A DNA stretch of 64,000 nt from an uncultured bacterium (GTDB taxonomy: Bacteria; Verrucomicrobiota; Verrucomicrobiia; CAIQCK01): positions 62,001 to 126,000 of the forward strand of contig CAIQCK010000012.1 in the NCBI GenBank assembly GCA_903870275.1, read 5' to 3'. Each line of letters starts with the position of its first letter. The stretch's first letter is position 1. A model generated the notes under the pieces. The model had not been told where the DNA came from, made no database searches, and saw only the letters and a list, made by a program, of their open reading frames with translations. Position numbers and translations under genes: made by a program. Shown piece by piece: positions 45,822 through 54,596 of the stretch.

Positions 45822-46585
45822 GGCGTGACTCCTCCGACGGGCGCGGTCGTCTCGCTGCCGCCGGCCCAGAGAATGCGCACCTCGCCCCAGTCGAGCGCGT
45901 CGGCCGGGCGATCCTCGGACAGAAACCGCCACGACTGGACCTGCCGGAGGCCGCGGTTGTCCGCGGCGGTGGAGCCGGAGCTTTCCGCCAGCAACGCGTA
46001 ACGCACCACGCCGATGGCGTCCACCGCCACGCGCAACACGGTGGCTTGCTGCGGCGCCGGACCTTCGACGCGCAGCGACTCGGGGGCGGGCTTCGGTGCG
46101 CGCGACGCCAGCGCCGGGCTGAACGAGACTTGCGTGGCGGCGGGCGCGACCAGCGTCTCGCTGGTTTCCTGCGGTGACGGAGCAAGCTTGGCGGCCGGCA
46201 TTTCCGCAGGCTGCGGGCCGGCCACCGCGCCGGGCGTCTCCACAAGCGGCGGCGGCGCGGTCAGCGGGCGCGACGGCTGATTCACCGACGACGACTGATA
46301 TGGAAAATGCGGCGGCAGTGAGAGCGCGGACGCGGAGAAACCGTGCGACGACGCCAGCGCCGTCAGGCTCGGATCGCGCACCGCGGCAAGGCCCAACACC
46401 GTCTCGTCGGCGTCGCCGACGTATTGCACGAGCGGCTGTGTGGGCGCGTGCAATGCCCGCGCGAACGTTCCGACACGAAATACAGCGCCGGCGGCCACAT
46501 GCGCAGCAAGAGAAGCCAGCAGCCACCACACCAGCAGCCGCTGCTCGGCGACAAAGCGCTTGATGATGGAAGGCCCGGTTTTCAT
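45818..46585 (-). CDS. TonB-like energy transducer protein
   Basis: A 255-residue protein with one N-terminal membrane segment (LLVWWLLASLAAHVAAGAVF, ~18-37), a long Pro/Ala-rich spacer (residues ~95-175) and a small C-terminal domain (ATVLRVAVDAIGVVRYALLAESSG ... VQSWRF). This architecture and the preceding ExbB and ExbD genes indicate a TonB/TolA-type transducer, although the C-terminal domain is divergent. It would span the periplasm and pass proton-motive energy to an outer-membrane receptor. Start and stop both overlap neighbours (ATGA). Confidence 0.7.
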   Translation of the reverse strand: MKTGPSIIKRFVAEQRLLVWWLLASLAAHVAAGAVFRVGTFARALHAPTQPLVQYVGDADETVLGLAAVRDPSLTALASSHGFSASALSLPPHFPYQSSSVNQPSRPLTAPPPLVETPGAVAGPQPAEMPAAKLAPSPQETSETLVAPAATQVSFSPALASRAPKPAPESLRVEGPAPQQATVLRVAVDAIGVVRYALLAESSGSTAADNRGLRQVQSWRFLSEDRPADALDWGEVRILWAGGSETTAPVGGVTP

Positions 46586-47055
46586 GGTTGCGCGGGCGCG
46601 GGCACCGGCTGCGGTTTGATCGGCGGCGTGGCCGGCTGGTTCAGCAACGGCCGCGTCGCCAGCAGCACGTGCCGGACGCCGGCGGCCTTGGCGAGGTCGA
46701 GCAGTTGTACGAGCCGTTCGTAGCTGACACGCTGGTCGGACTTCAGTACGAGGCGGATGCCGGGAAACCGCCGCGCCGTCTCTTCCAGACCGGTTTTCAG
46801 TTTCTCCAAATCCACGCGCTCGTCGTTGAAGAAGATGAGGTCGTCGCGCGTAATGGTGATCATCACCGCGTTGTGCTCCGGCGCGCCGGCGACGAGCGTC
46901 GAGACCGGCAGGTCGAGCATCTCGACGTTCACGCCCGGTTGCAGAACGTAGGAGGAGCTGAACATGAAGAACAACCCCGCCAGCAGCGCGATGTTCACCA
47001 GCGGCACCGCCCCGATGCGGCCCTCGACGATCTGAAGATTGCGCTTGAACTTCAT
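46582..47055 (-). CDS. ExbD/TolR family biopolymer transport protein
   Basis: A 157-residue protein with one N-terminal membrane segment (VPLVNIALLAGLFFMFSSSYVL, ~17-38) and a periplasmic ExbD/TolR domain (VEMLDLPVS, MITITRDDLIFFNDERVDLEKLKTGL, GIRLVLKSDQRVSYERLVQLLDLAKAAGVRHVLLATRP). The proton-carrying Asp of canonical ExbD in the membrane segment is not obvious here; the segment has Asn instead (LVNIALL), which deserves note. Pro-rich C-terminus. It lies 21 bp after exbB and overlaps the next gene. Confidence 0.85.
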   Translation of the reverse strand: MKFKRNLQIVEGRIGAVPLVNIALLAGLFFMFSSSYVLQPGVNVEMLDLPVSTLVAGAPEHNAVMITITRDDLIFFNDERVDLEKLKTGLEETARRFPGIRLVLKSDQRVSYERLVQLLDLAKAAGVRHVLLATRPLLNQPATPPIKPQPVPAPAQP

Positions 47056-47076
47056 GCGGCTCCAGCCAGACCAGCG

Positions 47077-47754
47077 TCAACTGTCATTGTGCGCTTTGCC
47101 GTTGGCGGGCTGGCCGTTGGCGGGCTGGCCGTTGGCCGGCGGCTCGGGGGGCCGCGCCGCGAGGAAGCCGACGATCTCGGTCGCGGCGCGTTCGCTGTCG
47201 AGCACCAACTCGTCCACGCGGCTGACAAGATAGTTATAGGCGACGTAAGCCGGGATCGCGACGGCCAGACCGGCAGCGGTGCAGAGCAGCGCCATCCAGA
47301 CGCCGTCGGCAATGTCGGCGACGTGGACGAAACTGCCTTTCTCGGCGATAACGCGGAAGCTGGAAATGAATCCAACCACCGTGCCGAGAAAGCCGAGCAG
47401 CGGCGCCACCTGCGCGATGGTGGCCAGGAACTTCAGGTTGCGCTCCAGGCGCGGCACCTCCTGAAGACTGACCTCCTCGATCGCGTCCTCGATTTCCGCA
47501 CGGGTGCGGTCGTAGCGAGTGATGGCGGCCTTGACGATGCGGGCGACGATGCCGGGCGTCTCGTCGCAAATCGAGAGCGCTTCCACCAACGCGTTGCGGC
47601 GCAGCGCGTTGATAATGCCGGCGAGAAACTCCTGCGTGTTGATCGTGTTGCGGTGGTAGTGCAACAGCCGTTCGAAAAAAATCGCCCCGCCGATCACGCT
47701 GCACAGCGCGATCAGCCACATCAAGACTCCGCCTTTGGCGAAAAGTACAATCAT
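47077..47754 (-). CDS. MotA/TolQ/ExbB family proton channel protein
   Basis: A 225-residue membrane protein with three hydrophobic segments (GGVLMWLIALCSVIGGAIFF, VAPLLGFLGTVVGFISSF, GVWMALLCTAAGLAVAIPAYVAYNYLV). The family signature PLLGFLGTVVGF is clear. The C-terminus ends in a tandem NGQPA repeat encoded by a 15-nt DNA repeat (47101-47130). The ATG at 47754 is preferred; a TTG at 47760 is in frame. With the downstream ExbD and TonB-like genes it forms a proton-driven energiser of outer-membrane uptake. Confidence 0.9.
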   Translation of the reverse strand: MIVLFAKGGVLMWLIALCSVIGGAIFFERLLHYHRNTINTQEFLAGIINALRRNALVEALSICDETPGIVARIVKAAITRYDRTRAEIEDAIEEVSLQEVPRLERNLKFLATIAQVAPLLGFLGTVVGFISSFRVIAEKGSFVHVADIADGVWMALLCTAAGLAVAIPAYVAYNYLVSRVDELVLDSERAATEIVGFLAARPPEPPANGQPANGQPANGKAHNDS

Positions 47755-47908
47755 TAACAACTCTGTTGTTGTTATAGTCCCAAAACCGCTGCGGGGTCAA
47801 CGCGGCATTCCGGCGCGGCGGTCCGGCCAATTTGCTTGAATCCGCCGCGCCGGCAGGCAAATGATGTCCGCGCTCAAAACCGTGAAGCCAAACTGCTGAG
47901 TATAATTT

Positions 47909-49057
47909 ATGACGACTCCCATCCGTTCCATCCGCCACGGCGCCACACGCCGCGAATTTATCCAAGCCGCCGGCGCGGCGGCTGCCGGCGTAGCGCTTGC
48001 GGAGCCACTGCGCGCGCTGGCGCAGGGCGGCGCGAAAACCGTCACGCTGGCGTTCGCCGGCTGCGCGCACGTTCACACGCCCGGCTTCGTCAAACTGCTG
48101 AAAAGCCGGCCAGACGTGAAGGTGAAATATGTGTGGGACCACGAAGCTGCCCGCGCCGAAGTCCGCGCCAGGGACCTCGGCGGCAAAGTCGTCGCCGACC
48201 CGAATGAAATCTGGTCCGACCCGGACGTGGCCGGTGTGGTGATCTGCTCGGAGACGACCCGGCACCACGAACTGGTGCTCGCCGCCGCGAAGGCGAAGAA
48301 GCACATGTTTGTCGAGAAGCCGCTCGGCAGCACCGCCAAAGAAAGCCGCGAGATGGCCGACGCGATCGAGAAAGCCGGTTTGCTTTTTACCACCGGCTAT
48401 TTCATGCGGACGCAACCCGCGCACCTTTTTATCAAGGAGCAAATTGCCAAAGGCAGCTTCGGCAAAATCACCCGCGTCCGCGGTTCCAACTGCCACAGCG
48501 CGTCGCTCGGCGGCTGGTTCGATGTCAAACCCAACGATCCCGCCAACACCTGGCGGTGGATGGCCGACCCGAAAATCGCCGGCGTTGGCGCGTTCGGCGA
48601 CCTCGGCACGCATTCGCTCGACATCCTGATGTGGCTGCTCGGCGACGTGGAGACCATCACCGCCGACGTCAAAGTCGTTACCGGCCGCTACGGGGATTGC
48701 GACGAAAGCGGCGAGGCGTTGATGGAATTCAAGAACGGCGTCATTGGCACGCTCGCGGCCGGCTGGGTGGACGTGGAGAATCCGGTCCCGTTGCTGATCA
48801 GCGGCACCGAGGGCCATGCGGTCATCGTCAAGAACGAGCTTTTCTTCAAGAGCGGCAAAGTGGACGGCGCGGACGGCAGGAAGCCGTGGACGGCGCTGCC
48901 GGAAGCGCCGCCGTTGCCACTACACCAGTTTGTGAACGCCATCGCCGGCCAGTCCGGCCAGCCGCTGGTGACGCCGCGCGAGGCCGCCGCCCGCGTCAGC
49001 GTGATGGAGGCCGCATACAAAGCCGCGCATACGCACGCGTGGGTCCGGCCCGCATAG
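47909..49057 (+). CDS. Tat-exported Gfo/Idh/MocA family oxidoreductase
   Basis: A 382-residue oxidoreductase with a Tat signal (GATRREFIQAAGAAAAG, RR at 14-15). It has a degenerate nucleotide motif (TLAFAGCAHVHTPGF, like that of the protein at 41261), catalytic VEKPLGS, and the domain-two block GVGAFGDLGTHSLDILMWL. It is followed by an SDR gene on the same strand after an 80-bp gap. The start MTTPIRSIRHGATRREF gives a normal leader. Substrate unknown. Confidence 0.88.
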   Translation: MTTPIRSIRHGATRREFIQAAGAAAAGVALAEPLRALAQGGAKTVTLAFAGCAHVHTPGFVKLLKSRPDVKVKYVWDHEAARAEVRARDLGGKVVADPNEIWSDPDVAGVVICSETTRHHELVLAAAKAKKHMFVEKPLGSTAKESREMADAIEKAGLLFTTGYFMRTQPAHLFIKEQIAKGSFGKITRVRGSNCHSASLGGWFDVKPNDPANTWRWMADPKIAGVGAFGDLGTHSLDILMWLLGDVETITADVKVVTGRYGDCDESGEALMEFKNGVIGTLAAGWVDVENPVPLLISGTEGHAVIVKNELFFKSGKVDGADGRKPWTALPEAPPLPLHQFVNAIAGQSGQPLVTPREAAARVSVMEAAYKAAHTHAWVRPA

Positions 49058-49137
49058 GGCTGTCGCGCGTCTTGACATCGGACGCGGAATGCCTCAGAAA
49101 ACCCGCAGCCAACAAGGAACCTGACAGGAGAACGACT

Positions 49138-49944
49138 ATGAATCTTTTCGATCTAAAGGGCGAAATCGCGGTGGTCATCGGCGGCACGGGCGTTTTGGGC
49201 GGCGCGTTGGCCGAGGGGTTGGCAGCGGCGGGCGCAAAGGTCGCGGTGCTCGGCCGCAATCAGGAGCGCGGCGAGGGGCGCGCGAAGTCCATTCGCGACA
49301 AGGGCGGCCAGGCGGCTTTCTTTTCCGCGGACGCTGTCTCGCGCGACAGTCTCGCTGAAACACACAAGCGCATCGTCTCGTCGCTCGGCGCGCCGACGGT
49401 TCTCGTGAACGCCGCCGGCGGCAACGATTCGAAGGTCACCGTGACGGACAACCATCCTTTCGAGAGCATCACGGTGGACGATTGGCGCGCGAACTTCGAC
49501 CTCAACCTCGTCGGCGGCACGCTGCTGCCGTGCCAGGAATTCGGCCCGGCGATGTGCAAACGCGGCAAGGGCAGCATCATCAACATCGCCAGCGTCAGCG
49601 CCCATCTGCCGTTGTCGCGCGTCGTCACCTACAGCGCGTCGAAGGCCGGCGTGGTGAGCCTGACGTTGTTCCTCGCCCGCGAGTGGGCCACGAAAGGCGT
49701 GCGCGTGAACTCCATCACGCCCGGTTTCTTCCCCGCCGAGCAGAACCGCAAGCTGCTCTTCAACGACGACGGCACGCCCTCGGCGCGCACCAAATCAATC
49801 TGGGGTCACACGCCGATGGGCCGCTTCGGCGATTCGCAGGAATTGGTGGGCGCGTGCGTCTTCCTGGCGAGCGTCAAGGCCAGCAGTTTTGTCACCGGCG
49901 CCGACATCCGCGTGGACGGCGGTTTCCTGTCGCAGACGATTTGA
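49138..49944 (+). CDS. SDR family oxidoreductase, D-mannonate/fructuronate oxidoreductase-like
   Basis: A 268-residue short-chain dehydrogenase. The N-terminus LFDLKGEIAVVIGGTGVLGGALAEGLA has the nucleotide motif GGTGVLG; NAAGGND, SIINIASVS and the catalytic Y-x3-K in VVTYSASKAG follow, with SITPGFFPAEQNRKLL after it. The sequence style matches the SDR group annotated as D-mannonate oxidoreductases, which reduce fructuronate in glucuronate catabolism; specificity is inference. An AGGAG site 8 nt upstream supports the ATG at 49138. Confidence 0.85.
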   Translation: MNLFDLKGEIAVVIGGTGVLGGALAEGLAAAGAKVAVLGRNQERGEGRAKSIRDKGGQAAFFSADAVSRDSLAETHKRIVSSLGAPTVLVNAAGGNDSKVTVTDNHPFESITVDDWRANFDLNLVGGTLLPCQEFGPAMCKRGKGSIINIASVSAHLPLSRVVTYSASKAGVVSLTLFLAREWATKGVRVNSITPGFFPAEQNRKLLFNDDGTPSARTKSIWGHTPMGRFGDSQELVGACVFLASVKASSFVTGADIRVDGGFLSQTI

Positions 49945-50017
49945 GGAAGTTGTCGGCTGTCAGCTCTCCGCTTTCAGCCGAAGTTCATCGCGGATCGTGG
50001 CGGCTGAGTGTTGAGGA

Positions 50018-50208
50018 CTACTCCACTGGCGTCAGCTCGACGTCCACGTTCACCGCCTCGCACGCCTCGGTGAGTTTCTCGCGCAGTTGTCCCTCGTCCA
50101 GTTGCGTAGGCGACTCAATCCGTATTTCCAAAATGAACTGCGGGTCGCCCGTGTCTGGCGCGGGCACGGTGGCGCTCTCCAATGTCTCGATGTTCACGCC
50201 GAGCGAAG
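50018..50208 (-). pseudogene. Truncated duplicate of the ACT-domain regulator gene
   Basis: On the minus strand the codons for SLGVNIETLESATVPAPDTG through the TAG at 50018 match the last ~62 residues of the intact ACT protein at 53951-54484 (about 50 of 62 residues identical by eye, with similar agreement at DNA level). Homology stops abruptly at about 50208; the DNA upstream is unrelated. An open frame extends to 50296 but overlaps the end of the beta-helix gene. It is a 3' fragment left by duplication or recombination around the large gene 50266-53844. Confidence 0.85.
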
Positions 50209-50265
50209 CCCAGCCCCGCCTCCGGTCTTGGCCTCTGGATCGGCGCTCGGTTGCTCTGGTTGCCG

Positions 50266-53200
50266 TCAGTGCTTGGCAGAGGGCGACGTGATCCAAATAT
50301 AATCAATGCGGCACGTGCCGGTCAGGGGCTGGCCGGTGGCCAGGTCCAGGCGAAGCTGGCGCACACGCGTGGGGCGGGCGGAGTCGTTGGTGAGTTTCAC
50401 CGTGTAGGACCGGCATTGGGAGTCGTTGGGGACCACCGTGAAGGTCCGGGTCCTGGCGTCGGCCCAGTCGGGGGCGGAGTCCGTCGTGTATTGGACGCGC
50501 ATTTCGGTGGCCGGCGTGTTGTTTTGGAGGCGGAGGACAAGTGTCTCTTTACCGGTCAGGGCCAGATTCAGATTGTCAGGCGAAAGGAGGTGGGCGTCGG
50601 GGCTGGAGTCGATGGCTACAATGTAATAACCGCCGGCCACGAGCTTCACCGGATCGGAGGTGGTTGACCAGAGCGGGTCGGGCCGGAGCGGGTCGAGCCA
50701 ATGCTGAGTGCGCGTGCCCGGGTTGACCTCGGTCCACCCTTCCTTGTCGAGGTTCCGGTTAAACTCCCAGGCGGCGACGACCGACGTGCTCCGTGGGAGA
50801 ATGTGGACGGTCACTTGGGCGCTGGTCCAAAGCTGGCTGTCGTCGGCCACCAGACGCAGGACGTAGTCGCCCGGGCGGTCGAAGGTGGCGCGGGTCGCGG
50901 CCGAGTGGACGTTGTCGAAGGTAACAGGACCGGGGCCCTCGAGCACTTCCCAACTGACCGACAGGGGTTTGCCCTCGGGTTGGCCGTCGTCGCTGACGTG
51001 CCCGGCCAGAGTCACGCGCCGCTGGTCGGTGCGGATGTCGGGGCCGGCGTCCACCACCGGCGGGCGGTTGTAGGGCATCGCGCGGTCCATGTCGACGACG
51101 GTCTTGTAGGCCGTGTTGTCGCAGAGCGTCCAGGAAGTCAGACGCGGGGCCTCGTTGGTGAAAAACCCGACGCCGGGAAGGAGCACATAGCCGTTGCCCT
51201 GGACCGTGCCGCTGCTGCAACAGATTGACGGATCGTGCGCGCCGCCCCAGACGTAGATCTCGGCCGGGCCCAGCTTGTGGGCCACGTTGTTCTGGATGAA
51301 CCGCGATTTGCGGATCTCGATATTGGTGGTTTGGGGCGCCCGCAGGCCGAGGACTTCGATTCCCGCGCCAGCGTTGTTCTGGAAGGTGCAATGATCAATG
51401 AGGCAGGCGTTGCCGCTGTTCTCGAAGTCAATGCCGCCCTCGTCGGCGCTGCCGGAGTCGGGCTGGTTGCGGAAATAGCAGTTGCGAATGATCAGGCCTT
51501 GGGGATCGCCGAGCATGATGCCCATCGTGCCGGCGCTGGCGTGCCAGCCCGAGGCGTCGAAGACGCTGTCGCGGAGCACGGCGCGGTGCACGTTGACCAG
51601 GAACGGATGGGGCGAGGTGTTGTGGGCGTAGTTATCGTGGCAGAAGACGCGTTCCACCAGCACGTCGCTGCCTTGGACGAGGTATCCCGACGAGCACTGG
51701 AACATCTCGCAGTCGCGCAGCACCAGGTCGCGTGCCGGCGTGCCGGCGATGGCGATGCCCTCCGAGTGGCTCATGTTGTCGCCGCTGGCGCCGCGGCGGC
51801 CGAGCCATTCGGGAACGCCGTGGGCGTTGAAGCGGTAGAGACCTTCGATGTGATGGGCGATGCAGTCTTCGATGACCAGCCCGCCGTGGCCAGACTCGGA
51901 GTAGTTGACGATCAAGCCCTTGCCGGCGTAGCACACGACCAGACTGCGGATGCGGAGGAAGTCGGGATTGCGGATCAGCGCGCAGCGGTCATCAATGTCC
52001 CAGTTGCGGCGGATGATGGGGCGGGCGCCTGTGCCATAGGCGCCGATTTCGGCCCAGTTGTCGGCCGTGCCCCGGGCGGCGATGTCGAGTTCCTGATTGA
52101 AGACGCTGCCGCGGCGGAGCAGCAACCGCTCGCCGGGTCCCAGGACCTTACTGTTGACGTTCGAAAAATCCTTCCAAGCCGTCTTGGGCGACGTGCCGGC
52201 CCGGACGTTGTTGCCGGCGACACTGTCAATGTAATAGGTCGTGGCCTTCGACTCGCCGGCTGCGGCCGACGACAGGTGCTGCGAGGTCGAAGGGGGCAGG
52301 CCGTCTTCGCTGGGGAAGAACACCAGTTGATGCCGGGCGGTCAGCGGTGGAGCGCCGGTTGCGGTCACCTGGATCTCGGCGGCCCCAATGGCCGGCGCAT
52401 CGGATTGGACAGCCCAGTCAATCGTCTTCTCGGAGCCCATCGGCATGCTTCCCATCTCGTGGACCGTTGGACCCAGCGCGCGGACGCCAGCCGGTAGCTT
52501 GAACCGAACGACGACTGACTCGCTGTCCATGCCGATGTTGCGAAGGGTCGTCGTCAATTTCTCCGGGCGACCGGCCAGTAAGATCGCATGTTCCTGCCGG
52601 GCGGCGCGGACCCGGAGCGTTGGCAGCCGGGGGTTCTCGATTTTTAGATTGTCAATCAATCCGCCCAGACCGCCGATGACCAGCGGATTGTTCGTGCCCT
52701 TGGCCAGGCCGGAGCGCAGGGTATGACTTCGCTCACCGTTCACGTCCAGCGTCAGGGTCGAACCGTCCCACCGGGCCGTCAGGCGATACCATTGGCCGGG
52801 CTCAATCTTCACGTTCGACGAAACCCGCGGTTCCCAGCCGTCGAGATGAACGAAGAAGGCGAAACAGCCGCCTTCCTTGGCCGAGTTGAGGCGGAGCTGA
52901 TACTCGCCATCTTTGATGGCCAGGCGCCGCCCCTCGGCCGGCACCTTGTCGAAATAAACGGAGCAGTCGAGCCGGAATCCGGGGGCAAGCTGCAACTGCG
53001 GATCGCTGGCCACTTGGACCGCGCGCGAGCCGGACCGCAGGGCCTGTCCGCCGGTGACCGGGGCGAACTCGACTTCTTTGCCCGACAGATCATGCCCATG
53101 GCCGGACGAGTCGTGAAGATTGCCCTCGAAGAGCCACTGCGCGACGCCAGCCGGCGGAGCAGCGGGGTTTTCGATCCGCAGCTCATCCAGCACGCCGTCG

Positions 53201-53844
53201 AATGGTCCAAGTTCCAGCGGTTCGCCCGAGGGCAGCGGCGTGCCGGAGCGAGGGATGCAGGTTACTTGGCTGTTAAGGGTGATCATGAAATCCAAGCCGG
53301 GGGCGTCGTGAAACGACGCGACTTTGGCCGGCATCTCGGAGACCTTGAGCCAGATTTCCTTGCCGTCCCAGCCGGCGGCGACGTGATACCACACGCCGAC
53401 TTTGGCCGGCAGCGCCGAACGGACCCGCGGCTCCCAGCCGTTGATGTCCAGGAAGAAAGCAAAATGCCCGCCCTCTTGCGGCGGATCGACGCGAAGCTGA
53501 TAGGCTTGCGGCTTGATTAGCAGCGTCTTCCAACTCGGGCCGATCGAATCAAGCTTGACCCAGCACTCGATCCGCAGTCCGGGCGCCGGTCGCAAGTCAG
53601 GGCTGTCGGGCACAACAGCCGGCTTGTGACCACAGCGGAGCCCTTGGCCCGTGTGTCCCGATACGAACGAGGCGTCTGTGGCGAAGGCGTCGTTGCCGCG
53701 GCCAGAGCGGTCGGCCAGGTTGCCGTCGAAGCTCCAGATGCCGACGGCCGGCCGCTCTTGGGCCGAGACTGGCGTCGCGCTACCGGACAGGACGACAACG
53801 AGAACAGATGCGACGAGCATGGAACGTTTCATCATGATGGCCAT
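50266..53844 (-). CDS. Large secreted multidomain LamG / beta-helix / PKD-like protein
   Basis: A 1192-residue protein with a signal peptide (MKRSMLVASVLVVVLSGSATPVSA). Two consecutive LamG-like sandwiches cover residues ~30-215 and ~225-405 (each begins with an xIWSFDGNLADRSGRGND-like segment). An NEW3/CARDB-like domain follows (~410-510), then a right-handed beta-helix (~535-890: TYYIDSVAGNNVRAGTSPKTAW, LVIEDCIAHHIEGLY, LVLRDCEMFQCSSGY, LIIRNCYFRNQ), a PKD-like domain (~900-990: PPVVDAGPDIRTDQRRVTLAG) and a C-terminal sandwich. Starts at 53844, 53835 and 53832 are all ATG. It probably binds and processes an external polysaccharide. It is flanked by an ACT gene and its truncated copy. Confidence 0.85.
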   Translation of the reverse strand: MAIMMKRSMLVASVLVVVLSGSATPVSAQERPAVGIWSFDGNLADRSGRGNDAFATDASFVSGHTGQGLRCGHKPAVVPDSPDLRPAPGLRIECWVKLDSIGPSWKTLLIKPQAYQLRVDPPQEGGHFAFFLDINGWEPRVRSALPAKVGVWYHVAAGWDGKEIWLKVSEMPAKVASFHDAPGLDFMITLNSQVTCIPRSGTPLPSGEPLELGPFDGVLDELRIENPAAPPAGVAQWLFEGNLHDSSGHGHDLSGKEVEFAPVTGGQALRSGSRAVQVASDPQLQLAPGFRLDCSVYFDKVPAEGRRLAIKDGEYQLRLNSAKEGGCFAFFVHLDGWEPRVSSNVKIEPGQWYRLTARWDGSTLTLDVNGERSHTLRSGLAKGTNNPLVIGGLGGLIDNLKIENPRLPTLRVRAARQEHAILLAGRPEKLTTTLRNIGMDSESVVVRFKLPAGVRALGPTVHEMGSMPMGSEKTIDWAVQSDAPAIGAAEIQVTATGAPPLTARHQLVFFPSEDGLPPSTSQHLSSAAAGESKATTYYIDSVAGNNVRAGTSPKTAWKDFSNVNSKVLGPGERLLLRRGSVFNQELDIAARGTADNWAEIGAYGTGARPIIRRNWDIDDRCALIRNPDFLRIRSLVVCYAGKGLIVNYSESGHGGLVIEDCIAHHIEGLYRFNAHGVPEWLGRRGASGDNMSHSEGIAIAGTPARDLVLRDCEMFQCSSGYLVQGSDVLVERVFCHDNYAHNTSPHPFLVNVHRAVLRDSVFDASGWHASAGTMGIMLGDPQGLIIRNCYFRNQPDSGSADEGGIDFENSGNACLIDHCTFQNNAGAGIEVLGLRAPQTTNIEIRKSRFIQNNVAHKLGPAEIYVWGGAHDPSICCSSGTVQGNGYVLLPGVGFFTNEAPRLTSWTLCDNTAYKTVVDMDRAMPYNRPPVVDAGPDIRTDQRRVTLAGHVSDDGQPEGKPLSVSWEVLEGPGPVTFDNVHSAATRATFDRPGDYVLRLVADDSQLWTSAQVTVHILPRSTSVVAAWEFNRNLDKEGWTEVNPGTRTQHWLDPLRPDPLWSTTSDPVKLVAGGYYIVAIDSSPDAHLLSPDNLNLALTGKETLVLRLQNNTPATEMRVQYTTDSAPDWADARTRTFTVVPNDSQCRSYTVKLTNDSARPTRVRQLRLDLATGQPLTGTCRIDYIWITSPSAKH

Positions 53845-53950
53845 TTCAAGGGGATTGTCATCTGGCAGTAAGCCGGAGACCGATGGTGAGGGGCTGCGAC
53901 TGTTGCAAAGATCACGGCATAGTGGATGGCGGATTGCTCAAAGCTGCGAG

Positions 53951-54484
53951 CTACTCCGCCGGCGTCAATTCGACATCCACGTTCACCGCCTCGCATGCCT
54001 CGGTGAGTTTTTCGCGCAGTTGCTCCTCGGCGAGTTGCGCGGGCGACTCAATCTGCATATCGAGAACGAACTGCGGATCGCCGGTGTGCGGCGCGGGCGT
54101 GGTGGTGCTCTCCAGCGATTCGATGTTCACGCCGAGCGAGGCCAGAGTATGCGCGACCTGGTGGACGATGCCTTCGTGGTCCAACCCGACGGCGCGAACC
54201 GCGTAACGCCGCGCGCTCTTCGGCCCGCGCGCGCCGGGCGCGCTGGTCGGTTGGGTGGTGATGATCAAACCGTTTTTTCCGCCAAAGGCCGTGGCGTCGC
54301 CGCGGAGTTTCGCGATCTGGGCCGTTTCGCCGGCCGCCAGCACGATAGTGGCGAACTCGCCGCCGAGGATGGCCATGCGGCTGTCTTCGAGATTGCAGCC
54401 GTGATCGAGGATGAGTTTGGAAATCGCATCCACGATGCCCGGCCGGTCCGGCCCGATGGCTGAAAGCACGAGGTATTGGCGCAT
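53951..54484 (-). CDS. ACT-domain regulatory protein, GcvR-like
   Basis: A 177-residue protein with two ACT domains: residues ~1-85 (MRQYLVLSAIGPDRPGIVDAISKLI ... GCNLEDSRMAILGGEFATIVLAAG) and ~95-177 (YAVRAVGLDHEGIVHQVAHTLASLGVNIESLES). The GPDRPGIV and DHEGIV turns are the usual ligand-binding segments. This is the layout of the glycine cleavage repressor GcvR and related amino-acid sensors. AAGGAG 6 nt upstream fixes the start at 54484. A truncated copy lies 3.7 kb away at 50018. Confidence 0.88.
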   Translation of the reverse strand: MRQYLVLSAIGPDRPGIVDAISKLILDHGCNLEDSRMAILGGEFATIVLAAGETAQIAKLRGDATAFGGKNGLIITTQPTSAPGARGPKSARRYAVRAVGLDHEGIVHQVAHTLASLGVNIESLESTTTPAPHTGDPQFVLDMQIESPAQLAEEQLREKLTEACEAVNVDVELTPAE

Positions 54485-54596
54485 GTTGCTCCTTGTTGTT
54501 GAGTCGGCTTTGATAGTCCGCCGAAAGCTTACCGCACCGCGGGCCGCGCGCAAGCCTGACGTGCGCTGAACCTCTGTTGCGATGAGGCTCGGAGAA

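Noticed and set aside
53651..54463. 270-codon plus-strand frame
   Set aside because: Antisense to the start of the beta-helix gene and to the ACT gene; no ribosome site or motif.
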